A stretch of 54,443 bases of DNA from Tepidamorphaceae bacterium (GCA_028279445.1 JANQNT010000010.1:1-54443); one strand, 5' to 3'. Counted from the first letter of the stretch, positions 34,552 to 45,888 are shown. Numbers and translations: made by a program. The notes: generated by a model from the sequence alone, not told the origin.

Positions 34552-35145
34552 ATGGGGCGTGTCAGGAGCATCGGCGCGGTGGTCGCCTGTGCACTGCTGC
34601 TGGCGGGGTGTGCCTTGCTGCAACCGCCTGGCCCGGCGCCGGAAACCTACGACCTGACCGCGCCCAGCGACTTCGGTCGCATCGGCTCCAGCCGCGCGCA
34701 GCTCCTGATCGCCAACCCGTCAGCGGTGGGTGTGCTCGATACGGAGCGGATCGTGTTGCGGCCGGACCCGGCCGTGATCACCTATCTGCGCGGCGCGCAG
34801 TGGGCCGACAAGCTGCCTCGCCTGGTGCAGATACGCCTGGTGGAAGCGTTCGAGAACACCGCGCGCATCCGCGCCGTGGGACGGCCGGGCGAGGGGCTGC
34901 TGATCGACTATCAGCTCGTGCTCGATGTCCGCCGCTTCGAGGCTGATACGAACTCCGGCCTGGCGATCGTGGAGTTCTCCGCCAAACTGCTCAACGACCG
35001 CAACGGCCGGGTCGTCGCGACGCGGTTGATCGGCGGGCAGGCCTCGATTGCCGGCTCCGGCAAGGACGAGATCGTGCTGGCGCTGGATGCGGCCTCGCAA
35101 GCGGCCATGCAGCGGCTGGTGGCCTGGACACTGGGGCGGATTTAG
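34552..35145 (+). CDS. ABC-type transport auxiliary lipoprotein (PqiC/YmbA-like)
   Basis: 197 residues from ATG 34552 (GGGAGCGGCAG upstream). A lipoprotein signal ends in LLAGC. Then ETYDLTAPSDFG and VLRPDPAVITYLRGAQWADK match the auxiliary lipoproteins (DUF330/PqiC-like) found at the end of MCE operons. It probably links the MlaD assembly to the outer membrane. No MlaC-like soluble carrier is in the operon. Confidence 0.85.
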   Translation: MGRVRSIGAVVACALLLAGCALLQPPGPAPETYDLTAPSDFGRIGSSRAQLLIANPSAVGVLDTERIVLRPDPAVITYLRGAQWADKLPRLVQIRLVEAFENTARIRAVGRPGEGLLIDYQLVLDVRRFEADTNSGLAIVEFSAKLLNDRNGRVVATRLIGGQASIAGSGKDEIVLALDAASQAAMQRLVAWTLGRI

Positions 35146-35190
35146 AGGTCCTTACCGGTCTCTCGTGACCGGTCTTCACGCGCAGGACCT
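35146..35190. terminator. nested hairpin between convergent operons
   Basis: AGGTCCT (35146-35152) pairs perfectly with AGGACCT (35184-35190) around an inner ACCGGT...ACCGGT stem (35154-35159 and 35168-35173). It sits just after the lipoprotein stop and before the convergent gpr end. There is no T-tract, so intrinsic termination is uncertain. Confidence 0.4.
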
Positions 35191-35285
35191 GAAAAGCCAG
35201 CGCCTATTCCTCGATCAGCAGCAGATCGTTGGCCGCGTTACCAGCCATACGCGCGCGGATGTCGTTCAGGTGGCCGTTGCCTGCC

Positions 35286-38200
35286 TCAAGCCCGCCCGGT
35301 GATCTCGGCCAGCATGGCGAAGACCTTGCTCGGCTCCGACGTCAGGTAGGTCTGGCGCAGCGAGCCGTCGTCGTCCTTGGCGGCGACTTCGCCGATCAGG
35401 CTCTCGAACTCGTTCATGTAGCGATCCACGGCGGCGCGCAGCTCACGGTCGTGACCGTACTTGCGGCGCAACTCGTCCAGCACGCCGTTGTCGCGGCGGG
35501 CGTAGAGACGGCGCACGAAGATGTCGCGGTCGCCACGGCGGTAACGGTCATAAAGCTCCGCGTAGGAACCGTCGTTGAGCGCGCGGACGATGTCGACGGC
35601 CGTGGCGTTCAGTGTCTCCAGGATGTGATCGGGATTGCGCGGCGACGGCGTGGGCATGCGCTGTTCTTCCTGCAGGCGGCTCAAAACGTCCGACAGCGGC
35701 GGGCGCTCGCTGGCGCCCGACGCGGTGTCACGCTCCGCTGCCGCTTCCAGCTTGCGATGGCTGCTGGTGTCGCGCAGCGAGGCGCGTTCGCTGGCCGAGG
35801 CCCGCGATGAGGAGCGCTCCGGCGTGGCGGTCGTGCCGGCGTGCTGCTCGGGGGTCGCCACGTCCAGGTTGCGGCCGTGATGGGTCACGATGCCCGAAAG
35901 CTCGTTGAGGGCGCTGATCTGATCGGAAACCGCGCGGCGCATCGCCTCGGAGTTGTCGCGAATCTCGCGCGGCAGGTCCATGGCGCCGCGCTGCACTTCC
36001 TTGCGCACCGACTGCAGTTCGTCGATGATCTCGCGCGCCGACTTGCGCATGCTGTCGTTGCTCTCGGTGAGGTGGTTGCCGGCCGACGCGATCAGATCGG
36101 CGATCTCCCGGCTGGCTTCCTCATAGTTGGCGCGCAGCGCAGCGGCGACGTTGTTGCTTTCCTCGCTGGCGATGGTGCGGATGCGCTGCAACTGCTCGCT
36201 GACCGTCTCGCCGGCGATATCGGCGGTCTGGGACAGCGCGGTGCGCACCTCTTCCACCGAACCGCGCACCCGTTCGATCTGCGAGACGACGGCGTCGGTG
36301 GAGGAAATGCTGCGCTCGGCGATGGATTCGGAAATCTCCTCGCTGGCCCGGCGCAGCACTTCCAGTTCGCGCTGCACCTGCGAGACCGATGCGGTCGCGC
36401 GTTCGCCGACGGTGCGTGCCACCTCGTCGGCGCTGGCCTGCAGGGTGGCGATTTCCGACAGCAACTGATTGTTGGCGCTCTTGGCATTCTCGCCGATCAG
36501 CCCGGCGACGCTGCCGGCGGCTTCCTGCAAGGCGTTGATCTCGCCGAGCAGGCGGTCGGCAGCCATGCGGGCCCGATCGCTGACGAAGTCGGCCGCGGTG
36601 CTGGCGGCTTCCTTCATCGTCTCGATGTCCGTCAGCATCTCGCTGGTGACCGCCTTGGTGCGGCTGCCCAGCGTGTCGGCGACCGAATCGGCGATCTCGC
36701 GCATCGAATCGAGCTCGCCCCGCAGGGTCTGGTTGGCCAGACGGGCGTGCTCGCCGATGTCGGACGACATCTCGTCGGCGGCCTCGCGCATCGCCGCGAT
36801 GTCGACGATCATGCGGTCGCTGACGATCTTGGCCTGTTCGCCGACCAGTCCGGCGGCGTTTGCGGCGGCATCGCGCATGGCGGCCAGCTCGTTGCGCATG
36901 TGGTCGCCGGCGGCCTTGGCTTCGTCGCCGACCACGTTGGTGACGGAAGCGGCGGCATCGCGCATGGCGGAGAGCTCGTTGCGGATCTGGCCGCTGGCGG
37001 TCTTGGCCTCGTCGCCGATGAGGTTGGCGACCGAGGCGGCCGCGTCGCGCATGGCCGACAGCTCGCTCCTGATCTGGTCGGTCGCGGCCTTGGCTTCGTC
37101 GCCGACCATGTCGGCCACGGCCGATGCCGCATCCTTGACGATCGACATTTCGCTGACCATGCGCTCGCCGGCCTGCTTGGCGCTGTCGGCGATGGTGTCG
37201 GCGGCCTGATGCACCGAGGTCAGATCGCCAATGATCCGGTCGCCGGCAACCTTGGCCTGGTCGCCGACCATGTCGGCCACGGCGGCGGCGGTATCCTTGA
37301 CCACCGACATCTCGCTGATCATGCGCTCGCCGGCCTGCTTGGCGCTGCCGGTGACCGCATCGGCGGCTTGATGGACCGCGGAGAGATCGCTGATCAACTG
37401 ATGACCGGCCTGCTGGGCCTTCGCGTTGACGGCATCGGCCGCCTCGTGCACCGAAGCCAGGTCGGCGATCAACTTGTGGCCGGCCTGCTTGGCGCTGCCG
37501 GCGGCGGCGTCGGCGGCCTGATGCACGGAGGTCAGATCTCCGATCAACTGGTTGCCGGCCTGCTGGGCCTTTGCCGCGACGGCGTCTGCGGCCTCGTGCA
37601 CCGAGGCCAGGTCGTCGACCAGCTTCTCGCCGGCCAGCTTGGCGCTCTCCACGACGGTGGTGGTCGCCTGGCTGGCGTTGTCGCGCAGGGTGAGGATTTC
37701 CTCGGCAACGGAACTGCTCGACTGCCTGATCTGATCGCCGATGCGGTCGGTGACGCTGCTGGCGGACTCCTCAAGCAGGGAAATCTGCTTGAGCACGTCG
37801 CCGGTGGCGGTCTTGGTGCGGTCGGTGACCAGGATCGCCACCTGATCGGCCGATCCCTGCAATGCGCTGATCTCGGCCAGCACGTTCTCGCTTGCCGCCT
37901 TGGCCTGGGCGCCGACCAGTTCTGCGGTGGTCTCCGCCTGGTTGCGCACGCGCTCGAACTGATCGAGCGCGCTCTGCGCCGATTCCGCGGCGTTGCGGCC
38001 GAGCGTCTCGCCGATCTCCCGGGCGCGGCCCTCGGCGGCAGACAGCGCATCGTCGACCAGGCTGCGATAGGTCTGCATGGTCTCGTCGATTTCCATCGCG
38101 GTGGAGCTGACGATGGTGGCCAGCGCCTGCAGCTTCTCGCGCCGGTCCTCGAGATTGACGTCGATCTGGCTGTCGGTCTCCGACAGTTTGGAGATGGTCT

Positions 38201-41183
38201 GTTCCAGCGAGGCGCGCTGGGAATCGAAATGCGCCCCCAGTCCGGACAGATCGGCCAGCATCTTGGCGGTGGTCTGCTCCAGCACGCTCACCTGGGTGGC
38301 GATGCGCTCGTTGGAGCTTTCGCCCACGCGCATGGCGCTGTCGAGGGCGTTGCGGAACTGGGTGACCTGCTCGGTCAGGTTGGACTCGATGCTGGCCAGG
38401 TTGTCGCTGGCGCCCGACAGCACCTCGCGCAGCACGGTGTTCGACTGGTTGAGCCGATCGAAGACGCCTTCCACCTTGGTGGACAGTTCGGTGCTGGTGG
38501 TCTGCACCTCGTCGACCATGCGCCGGGCGTTCTCCTCGATGCTCTGCACGGCGGCTTCGCTGGTCTTGGACAGGGCGGTGGTGACGTCGAGGCCCTGCTG
38601 GGCGATCTGGCGGGCTGCCTCGCCGCCCTTGAGCTCGACCGCCTGGCCGATGGCGTCGGTGGCGCGGGCCACCATGTCCTCCAGCACCAGGCGGTGCTGG
38701 TCGATGCCGGAGATCAGCGTATCGTTGGTCTGGCTGGTGGTCGCCTCAAGCAGCGAGCGATGCCGTTCCAGACCCTCGGTCAGCACCTCATGGGTGCGGC
38801 TGACGGTGGTGTCGACCTGGTAGAGATGCTGCTCGATGCCGTTGGTCAGCGCATCGTTGGAGCGCCGGAAAATCTCTTCCAGCGAGTTACGGTGATCGTT
38901 GATGCCGGACACCAGCGCCTCGCTGGCGCGCGTCACGGTATCCTCGAGGCGCCCGCCGCTGTCGTGCAGGTCGGCGATCAACTGCTCACCACGCACGCCC
39001 AGCGTCGTCTCGACGCCGGCAACACCGGCGGCGAGCGTTTCGGTCAGCTTGGTGACCCGCAGGGCAAGCGACTCATCGAGCGCGCCGCCCTTCTCCTCAA
39101 GCACGTTGCGCAGGTCCGACAGGCGCATGTCGAGCGTCTGGTCGAGCACCAACGCGCGCTCGGCGAGCGAACTGGTGAAGCCGTCGACGCGCTCGGTGAG
39201 CGTCGATTCAACGGCATGCGTGCGGCTGGCCAGGGTCTCGTCGACGACCCGGGCGCGCTCGTCGATGGCGTTCAGCAGCAGGGTCGACTGGTCACGCATG
39301 GTGGTGCTGACCATCTCGCCCTGTTCGACCATCAGGTTGACGATCTCGTCGGCGCGAACGGCGAGCGATTCCTTGACCACATCGCTGGTCGCCTCGATCG
39401 AGGTGGCGATGTCTCCGGCGCGCGCCGACAGCGTCTCGTTGATGCCGTCGGCATGGGAATGCAGGGTGTCGGAAATGGTGGTGTTGTGCGCCACCATGAT
39501 CTCGTCGAGCGTGGCGGTCTCGTTGCGCATCGCATCGCTGATCTCGGAGGCATGGCGCGACATCGTGTCGGACAGCTCCTGGCCGCGCACGTTCATCAGT
39601 TCATGCGTGGTGTTCAGCGTTTCGGTCAGCAGGTCGTTGACCTGGTCGCAGCGCGCCGTGAGCGCATCGACGGCGCCGGCGGTGGTCTCGTTGAGGGCGG
39701 TGTTGATCGCTTCGCCGCGCGTGTTGATGGCGCGTGCCACTTCCGCGCTGACGGTGCCGAGCTGGTCGACATAGTCCGTGGCGCGTACGGCAACCTCGTT
39801 GAACAGGCTGTCGCTGGCCGCGTGCAGGCGATCCACCAGTTCGTTGCCGCCGACGACCACCGACTGGTGCATGTGCTCGCCGGTGCTGTCCAGGCGCAGC
39901 GCGATCTCGCTGCCGGCGGAGGCGATCTGCTCGGCAATCGAGGCACCGACGGCGGCGAAGTCCTCGCCCACCCGTTCGGTCTGCTCGGTGAGGTTGTTGA
40001 CCAGTTCGGCGCCGCTGGCATTGAGCTGATCGTCGATCTGCCCGACCCGGGCGACCATCTCGTGCACCACGGCCGCGCCGGTGCGCTCCAGCGTCGCGCT
40101 GATCTCGCTGCCGGTGTCGGAGATCTTGCGCAGATAGTCTTCGCTCTGTTCGTTCAGCGAGGACATCAGGGTCTCGCTGGTCGCCGTCATCGACTCGGCG
40201 ATGGCGCGCGAGCGCTCTTCCAGGTTCTCGGTCACCTGCGTGCTGGCGACGCCGAGGATCTCGGAGAGCTTGGAGCCGACCGACTCCATGTCCTCGGACA
40301 GGTTCTTGTGGGCGCCGATCAGCGACTCACGCAGCATGTCGGCACTGCCGATCACCGCCTCACGCTCGCTCTGCATCTGTTCGACCAGCGCGCGCATGCG
40401 CACTTCGTTGTCGTGATAGGCGGTTTCGAGCTGGGTCACTTCCTTGTGGACGGAGGCTTCCAGCTCGCCGGCGCGCGCCATGGTGCGTTCCACGCCATCG
40501 CTCATGGCCGCCACTTCGCGACGGATCGCCTGGCCGATGGTCGAAACCGATTCCACCAATTGCGATTCCGGCTCGGTCAGCCGCAGCGCCACCTCGGCCA
40601 GCGTGCGGCCGGCCAGCTTCATGTCCTGGGCGCGCCAGACCATCAGCCCGACAGCAAAGAACAGGAACATCGGAACGATGATCGCCGCATAGACGACGAC
40701 AATGCCCGGCTGGTCGCGCACGACGCTGGGGTTGGTGATCTCGAAAACGCTCGGGCCGTAGAGGCCAAGGCCGATGACGACACCGATGAAGGCCCAGACG
40801 ACGGCGAGCAGCCCGGCCACCATGAACGGCGCGGAGGAGGGGCGCTGCTGCAGCCGGTAAAGCAGATGTTCGAGGCTGGGGCGGTCGTCGTTGGCGGCTG
40901 GCGTCGTGGGCAGGCTGCCGAGCAGGTCGGGGTCGCCGCTGTCGACCATGCGCGCGGCGAAATCATCAAGGTCGGCGTCCGCCGCGCTGTCGCCGGCGGG
41001 CGCGCCATCTGCGGCGTCGAAGGAGGTGCCGTCGGCAGCCTTTTTGCCGGTGGCCTTGGACGTGTCCGCCGTCAGCTCCGCATCGACCCCGAGGTCATCG
41101 ACCTCCAGGTCGTGGTCAAGCTCCAGCGCGTCTTCGACTGCCGACAAGGCCGCGTCGGACGTCGTCTTGCCTTTGTTCGCCAT
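35286..41183 (-). CDS. gpr: GPR/RgsE-like growth pole ring protein (giant helical membrane protein)
   Basis: 1965 residues, ATG 41183 with GAGG 8 bases upstream. An acidic cytoplasmic N-terminus (1-115) is followed by two membrane helices (about 120-142 and 161-183), then about 1540 residues of apolipoprotein-like helix, a low-complexity Ser/Arg/Thr linker (about 1765-1830) and a conserved-looking C-terminal domain (last ~125 residues: [40 protein letters not shown]). This is the layout of GPR of Agrobacterium (about 2100 residues) and RgsE of Sinorhizobium, which form a ring at the growth pole and organise polar growth. Residues 289-915 are 57 unbroken 11-residue units; 1075-1721 are 29- and 25-residue units. 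It converges with the mla operon. Confidence 0.8.
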   Translation of the reverse strand: MANKGKTTSDAALSAVEDALELDHDLEVDDLGVDAELTADTSKATGKKAADGTSFDAADGAPAGDSAADADLDDFAARMVDSGDPDLLGSLPTTPAANDDRPSLEHLLYRLQQRPSSAPFMVAGLLAVVWAFIGVVIGLGLYGPSVFEITNPSVVRDQPGIVVVYAAIIVPMFLFFAVGLMVWRAQDMKLAGRTLAEVALRLTEPESQLVESVSTIGQAIRREVAAMSDGVERTMARAGELEASVHKEVTQLETAYHDNEVRMRALVEQMQSEREAVIGSADMLRESLIGAHKNLSEDMESVGSKLSEILGVASTQVTENLEERSRAIAESMTATSETLMSSLNEQSEDYLRKISDTGSEISATLERTGAAVVHEMVARVGQIDDQLNASGAELVNNLTEQTERVGEDFAAVGASIAEQIASAGSEIALRLDSTGEHMHQSVVVGGNELVDRLHAASDSLFNEVAVRATDYVDQLGTVSAEVARAINTRGEAINTALNETTAGAVDALTARCDQVNDLLTETLNTTHELMNVRGQELSDTMSRHASEISDAMRNETATLDEIMVAHNTTISDTLHSHADGINETLSARAGDIATSIEATSDVVKESLAVRADEIVNLMVEQGEMVSTTMRDQSTLLLNAIDERARVVDETLASRTHAVESTLTERVDGFTSSLAERALVLDQTLDMRLSDLRNVLEEKGGALDESLALRVTKLTETLAAGVAGVETTLGVRGEQLIADLHDSGGRLEDTVTRASEALVSGINDHRNSLEEIFRRSNDALTNGIEQHLYQVDTTVSRTHEVLTEGLERHRSLLEATTSQTNDTLISGIDQHRLVLEDMVARATDAIGQAVELKGGEAARQIAQQGLDVTTALSKTSEAAVQSIEENARRMVDEVQTTSTELSTKVEGVFDRLNQSNTVLREVLSGASDNLASIESNLTEQVTQFRNALDSAMRVGESSNERIATQVSVLEQTTAKMLADLSGLGAHFDSQRASLEQTISKLSETDSQIDVNLEDRREKLQALATIVSSTAMEIDETMQTYRSLVDDALSAAEGRAREIGETLGRNAAESAQSALDQFERVRNQAETTAELVGAQAKAASENVLAEISALQGSADQVAILVTDRTKTATGDVLKQISLLEESASSVTDRIGDQIRQSSSSVAEEILTLRDNASQATTTVVESAKLAGEKLVDDLASVHEAADAVAAKAQQAGNQLIGDLTSVHQAADAAAGSAKQAGHKLIADLASVHEAADAVNAKAQQAGHQLISDLSAVHQAADAVTGSAKQAGERMISEMSVVKDTAAAVADMVGDQAKVAGDRIIGDLTSVHQAADTIADSAKQAGERMVSEMSIVKDAASAVADMVGDEAKAATDQIRSELSAMRDAAASVANLIGDEAKTASGQIRNELSAMRDAAASVTNVVGDEAKAAGDHMRNELAAMRDAAANAAGLVGEQAKIVSDRMIVDIAAMREAADEMSSDIGEHARLANQTLRGELDSMREIADSVADTLGSRTKAVTSEMLTDIETMKEAASTAADFVSDRARMAADRLLGEINALQEAAGSVAGLIGENAKSANNQLLSEIATLQASADEVARTVGERATASVSQVQRELEVLRRASEEISESIAERSISSTDAVVSQIERVRGSVEEVRTALSQTADIAGETVSEQLQRIRTIASEESNNVAAALRANYEEASREIADLIASAGNHLTESNDSMRKSAREIIDELQSVRKEVQRGAMDLPREIRDNSEAMRRAVSDQISALNELSGIVTHHGRNLDVATPEQHAGTTATPERSSSRASASERASLRDTSSHRKLEAAAERDTASGASERPPLSDVLSRLQEEQRMPTPSPRNPDHILETLNATAVDIVRALNDGSYAELYDRYRRGDRDIFVRRLYARRDNGVLDELRRKYGHDRELRAAVDRYMNEFESLIGEVAAKDDDGSLRQTYLTSEPSKVFAMLAEITGRA
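36021..37961 (-). repeat. 29- and 25-residue coding repeats in gpr (residues 1075-1721)
   Basis: Eighteen 29-residue units (87 bases) and five 25-residue units (75 bases) tile residues 1075-1721 with no gap. Typical starts are [12 protein letters not shown] for the long form and [12 protein letters not shown] for the short. The short units are residues 1191-1290 (37613-37314, four copies) and 1320-1344 (37226-37152); they lack four residues around the VGDEA segment. Near-identical DNA among the short units marks recent duplication. Confidence 0.85.
38439..40319 (-). repeat. 57 uninterrupted 11-residue (hendecad) repeats in gpr (residues 289-915)
   Basis: Read from residue 289 in steps of 11, nearly every unit ends in Leu, Ile, Met or Val and has a hydrophobic residue at position 7: [22 protein letters not shown], ... 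[44 protein letters not shown] ... [11 protein letters not shown], to [11 protein letters not shown] at 905-915. No insertion or deletion breaks the phase. Between about units 43 and 51 a 22-residue super-period is visible. An 11/3 periodicity implies an almost straight or slightly right-handed coil. Confidence 0.85.
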
Positions 41184-41563
41184 CTGGATCGCCTCGCATC
41201 CATACTCGTTACTGGGTGCGCTACCCGCCGGCTCGTGGCCGGTCGGCGAGCAGCGACTACACCATCAGCCGCATCTTTTTATTCGGCGTTCTGTCGCATC
41301 GATTGATGCGCATATTGTGACGCCTATAGCTGCCGCCGGCCAAACCCTCCGCCGCGATGCCGATGGCGCGGCATCGTGTCCTGGGTGATCGGGCCGGCAG
41401 TGCAGCACGCAATTCGCCTGTTTACCGCTCCTAGCTTGTCGGCGAAACAGTGTAGTGAGAAACTGCTGACGTGAGAAGCCGCAAGGCTGGGCCTGTTAAA
41501 ATATCGTTAACGAGCCGCGGCGCGCTGGCTTCGCCCCGATGACACCATCCGGGAGGCTCGGCG
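41184..41563. other. 380-base divergent region between gpr and the 99-residue protein
   Basis: No gene seen. It holds a perfect inverted repeat GCATC-GATT-GATGC (41296-41309) about 115 bases upstream of gpr and a perfect CtrA-type site at 41496-41510 on the side of the small gene. An AT-rich stretch runs near 41275-41330. Confidence 0.5.
41496..41510. promoter_or_regulatory. CtrA binding site (TTAA-N7-TTAA)
   Basis: TTAAAATATCGTTAA matches the full CtrA consensus exactly. It ends 53 bases before the ATG at 41564, a normal place for a CtrA-activated promoter. CtrA is the cell-cycle response regulator of alphaproteobacteria; its gene is not in the window. Confidence 0.65.
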
Positions 41564-41863
41564 ATGACGCAGGATCGAGGCCCGGCGGCCAGGATCGCAA
41601 GGCTGCCGAAAGCAGCACTCTCCGCGGCGCACCCGACGCGCGCGCAGCGGGCCTGGCTTGCCCGCGGATTGGCGCGCCCCGGCGGCAAGCTGCCGCTGTT
41701 TGATCGCGACGGTCAGCGCATCTCGCAGCGAACCGTGCGGGCCTGTCTGGAGCACGGCTGGGCGGAGCCCTCCTGTACAAATCCGACCAAGACGGACTGG
41801 GGTGTGTGCCGCCTGACCCGTGCGGGCCGGCGGGCGCTCGCACCGGGCGCGTTGCACGGTTAA
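41564..41863 (+). CDS. small conserved alphaproteobacterial protein
   Basis: 99 residues, ATG 41564 with GGGAGG 7 bases upstream. The core AQRAWLARGLARPGGKLPLF, DGQRISQRTVRACLEHGWAE and TDWGVCRLTRAGRRAL looks like a winged-helix-type fold, as in small Rhizobiales proteins of unknown function. The perfect CtrA site upstream suggests cell-cycle-timed expression. I cannot assign a biochemical role. Confidence 0.75.
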   Translation: MTQDRGPAARIARLPKAALSAAHPTRAQRAWLARGLARPGGKLPLFDRDGQRISQRTVRACLEHGWAEPSCTNPTKTDWGVCRLTRAGRRALAPGALHG

Positions 41864-41926
41864 CCCCTCGTTGACCGTGCCGGACAAATCCGTGCCATCC
41901 CAGGCCTGCGCTTAACCGCTCTTTGC
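41860..41926. promoter_or_regulatory. two CtrA-like sites upstream of the Hpt gene
   Basis: TTAA-CCCCTCG-TTGA at 41860-41874 and TTAA-CCGCTCT-TTGC at 41912-41926 each keep the first half-site and the spacing of 7 but have one or two mismatches in the second half. They lie 51-117 bases before the Hpt start. Confidence 0.4.
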
Positions 41927-41976
41927 CGCCGGGCTCTCTAAGCTGGTTTCCGGAGCAGAAACCCGAGGAGGGGAGC

Positions 41977-42381
41977 ATGGTACGGGCTCAGGAAATCGAG
42001 ATGGATCGCGAGGTCGGTCGCGTTGGGGGCAATCGCCGGCACGGCGGGCCGGTCGATCTTGGTCACCTGGCGCGGCAGTCGCTGGGCGACAATCAGCTTC
42101 AGCGCGAGATCCTCAACCTGTTCCTGGTGCAGAGCCAGGTCTACATGGAGCGTCTCAGCGCGGCGACCTGCCGGCATGACTGGGCCAGCGCGGCGCACAC
42201 CATCCTGGGCTCGGCGCGCAGCATCGGCGCCTGGACGTTGGCCCGGCAGGCGGAGAGCGCCGAAACCCTCAGCGGTTCGGTGCGCAGCAAGGCGCACAAG
42301 CAGGCGATGCAGCGGCTCGGCGACGAAATCGCCACCACCAACACCTTCATCCGATCGTTGTTCGCCGGCGCGCACGGCTGA
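41977..42381 (+). CDS. histidine phosphotransfer (Hpt) domain protein
   Basis: 134 residues from ATG 41977 (GAGGAGGGGAGC upstream). Helices carry PVDLGHLARQSLGDNQL, EILNLFLVQSQ and SAAHTILGSARSIGAW; His74 fits the phosphorylated His of the HxxKG motif, though the usual Lys is Leu77. Hpt proteins relay phosphate between hybrid kinases and response regulators in the cytoplasm. No kinase is nearby. CtrA-like sites upstream suggest a cell-cycle link. Confidence 0.82.
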   Translation: MVRAQEIEMDREVGRVGGNRRHGGPVDLGHLARQSLGDNQLQREILNLFLVQSQVYMERLSAATCRHDWASAAHTILGSARSIGAWTLARQAESAETLSGSVRSKAHKQAMQRLGDEIATTNTFIRSLFAGAHG

Positions 42382-42402
42382 TTTCCGCAGCCTCCGCGCA
42401 AG

Positions 42403-42436
42403 CGGCTTTCGCACGCGCCTGATCGTGCGAAAGCCG
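42403..42436. terminator. perfect 12-bp stem hairpin after the Hpt gene
   Basis: CGGCTTTCGCAC (42403-42414) and GTGCGAAAGCCG (42425-42436) are exact complements around a 10-base loop, starting 22 bases after the Hpt stop. No T-tract follows. Likely a transcript end or 3' stabiliser. Confidence 0.55.
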
Positions 42437-42562
42437 GTTGAAACGGTCGCGGTCGCGCGCTATGTCGCCAGCGTCTTCGCAACCCACGCGCAGCCGTTCG
42501 CACAAGCAGCTCGCGCGTTGGTGTAAGCGCACAACCCGCCAACCTCTGGATCGCCACGCAGC

Positions 42563-43979
<1,417 letters not shown>

Positions 43980-44129
43980 GCGCGGAGGCGCCGTCCGGGC
44001 GCGGAGATTGACGCAGTCACGCCGTCTCTCCTATGGAGCTGGCGGGATGTCATGCCGGATTGCTAGGCTGTATCGACATTCAGGCTCCGGTTGTTGCGTT
44101 GCGTGATTGAGGTTGGCTGGAAGAGGCGG

Positions 44130-45257
44130 ATGCTGCGGTTCTTGCTGGTCATGGCCATCGGCGTTGGCGTGAGCGCCTGCAGCGGCGTTGACGACACGTT
44201 CAACACGGTCCCCGCCGATATCCGGCAGACAGCCGCAGTCGAGCGCATCTATGTCGCCACCAGCCGGCAACCAGACAGCGACCCTCGGACCATGTTCTCC
44301 TCGGGGCGCTCGAAGCGGCTGAGTTTTGCCGAACTTGACATCGGCGTGCCCGCCAACCACCGGCCGGGGCAGGTGGAGGCGGTGGCCGGCGGCCATGATC
44401 CCGCCCGCCATTTCTCGCTGGTCGCCAGCCGCCCGATCGGCGACCCGGCCGCGTTTCGCGGCGATATCAACGCCGTGCTGCAGACGCGCAAGCCGGAAGA
44501 CCGCGAACTGTTCGTGTTCATTCACGGCTACAACAACAATTTCGTCAGCGGCGTCTTCCGTCAGGCGCAGATGGCCTACGATTTCGATGCGCCGGGGATA
44601 TCCATTCATTACGCGTGGCCATCGGCGGGGCGACCGGACGGCTACGCCTATGACCGCGACAGCGCGACCTTCGCCCAGAACGGACTGGCCGAACTGCTCG
44701 TTCTGGCCGCGTCCACCGATGCCCGGCGGATCATGGTGTTTGCCCATTCGATGGGATCGCTGATCGCCACCCAGGCGCTGCGGCTGCTGGCGGCGGCCGG
44801 TGACACCGGCACGCTGGAGCGTCTCGACATCGTCGTTCTGGCGGCGCCGGACGTCGATGTCGATGTGTTCGACACCATGCTCAGCGAACTTGGCCCCCAG
44901 CGGCCCGATCCGTTCGTCGTGATGGTTTCGCGGCGCGACCGGGCCCTGCGGCTGTCGAGCCGGGTGCGCGGCGGCAGTCCGCGCGTCGGTGAAGGCCGGA
45001 ATGTCGAGTTCCTGCAGGCCAACGGCATCACCGTGCTCGATGTTTCGAATATCGATCGCGGCGGGCACGGAACGTTCGGCAATTCGCCGACGCTGATCCG
45101 CATGGCGCGCAGCGGCAAGCTGGAAGGGACCCTGCAAAGTGCGCGGGAGAACCAGTTGTCCTCAACGACGGTGCGTGAGGCGGGCAGCGCCGGCAGTCTG
45201 CTGATCCGGTTGCCGCGAACGGCGATCGAGACCGTAACCGGGGCTGGCCGCAATTAG
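44130..45257 (+). CDS. DUF900-type alpha/beta hydrolase lipoprotein
   Basis: 375 residues from ATG 44130. A short signal ends in VSAC, a probable lipobox. VERIYVATSRQPDSD and LFVFIHGYNNNFVSG are the DUF900 start; the nucleophile elbow is FAHSMGS (Ala instead of the first Gly), and the acid and base probably lie in APDVDVD and the GGHGTFGN segment. Substrate unknown; such proteins are periplasmic esterase-like. Confidence 0.85.
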   Translation: MLRFLLVMAIGVGVSACSGVDDTFNTVPADIRQTAAVERIYVATSRQPDSDPRTMFSSGRSKRLSFAELDIGVPANHRPGQVEAVAGGHDPARHFSLVASRPIGDPAAFRGDINAVLQTRKPEDRELFVFIHGYNNNFVSGVFRQAQMAYDFDAPGISIHYAWPSAGRPDGYAYDRDSATFAQNGLAELLVLAASTDARRIMVFAHSMGSLIATQALRLLAAAGDTGTLERLDIVVLAAPDVDVDVFDTMLSELGPQRPDPFVVMVSRRDRALRLSSRVRGGSPRVGEGRNVEFLQANGITVLDVSNIDRGGHGTFGNSPTLIRMARSGKLEGTLQSARENQLSSTTVREAGSAGSLLIRLPRTAIETVTGAGRN

Positions 45258-45297
45258 GGTTCTGACTGTCCGGTCCTGATCCAAATCCGCGGCGCGC

Positions 45298-45311
45298 TTG
45301 CGCCAGATCAA
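45298..45311. promoter_or_regulatory. FNR/FixK-like box upstream of the UspF/G-like gene
   Basis: TTGCGCCAGATCAA keeps the outer TTG...CAA and one perfect ATCAA half, as in many FixK/Dnr sites. Its centre is about 128 bases before the ATG at 45432, giving a leader of about 85 bases if used at -41.5. A small GGCGC/GCGCC stem overlaps it (45291-45304). Confidence 0.4.
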
Positions 45312-45431
45312 ACCATATGGCGGTGTTGCCGCTAGCATGTGGCCTGCGGAACAGGACCAGACGGGGCGGGGACGATGTTCCCGACAGGCTGGTGTGCCGA
45401 TCCGAGTGTCGCCTCAGGGAGAACCATCAAG

Positions 45432-45863
45432 ATGTTCAAGACCATTCTCGTTCCCGTCGATCTTGCCGATCCGGCGCACTACGCGGATGCACTGGAGACC
45501 GCCGGGCTGTTCGCGCGCCAGTATGGCGCCACGGTGCGCTTGGTCACCGTATTGCCGGTTATGCCGAGCGTCGTGGCCGATTTCGTGCCGGCCGACGCCC
45601 ACAGCAAGATCGCCGACGACGCGCAGGCACAGTTGAACGGCATCCTCGCCGATCTCGATCTTGGGTCGGGCAAGGGCGAGGCCGAAGTGCGGGAAGGGCC
45701 GGTCTACCACGAGATTCTCGAAGACGCCGAAGAGCATGGCGCCGACCTGATCGTGATGGGATCGCACCGGCCGGCGATGGCGACGTATCTGTTGGGATCG
45801 AACGCGGCGCGCATCGTGCGTCACGCGCCCTGTTCGGTGATGGTCCTGCGCGGGCGGGACTAG
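45432..45863 (+). CDS. universal stress protein, UspF/UspG-like
   Basis: 143 residues from ATG 45432. FKTILVPVDLADPAHYADAL begins a single UspA fold; MGSHRPAMATYLLGSNAARI is the form seen in UspF and UspG, one residue shorter than the standard nucleotide signature. Second Usp gene in the window and, like the first, preceded by an FNR/FixK-like site. Confidence 0.9.
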   Translation: MFKTILVPVDLADPAHYADALETAGLFARQYGATVRLVTVLPVMPSVVADFVPADAHSKIADDAQAQLNGILADLDLGSGKGEAEVREGPVYHEILEDAEEHGADLIVMGSHRPAMATYLLGSNAARIVRHAPCSVMVLRGRD

Positions 45864-45869
45864 GAGCCG

Positions 45870-45888
45870 GACCCTGGACCCTAGGGTC
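45870..45888. terminator. hairpin between convergent genes
   Basis: GACCCT (45870-45875) can pair with AGGGTC (45883-45888); the overlapping GACCCTAGGGTC (45877-45888) is a perfect palindrome. It lies between the Usp stop and the end of the convergent acyltransferase gene. No T-tract. Confidence 0.35.

Noticed and set aside
36021-37961. Regularly spaced 75- and 87-base repeats, at first glance CRISPR-like
   Set aside because: The spacing is in multiples of three, the repeats are coding and degenerate along their whole length, and no distinct spacers or cas genes exist.
35841-41306. An 1821-codon open frame on the plus strand opposite gpr
   Set aside because: It mirrors the regular GC-rich codons of the minus-strand gene, has no domain pattern and is rich in Gly/His/Asp/Leu as expected of an antisense frame.
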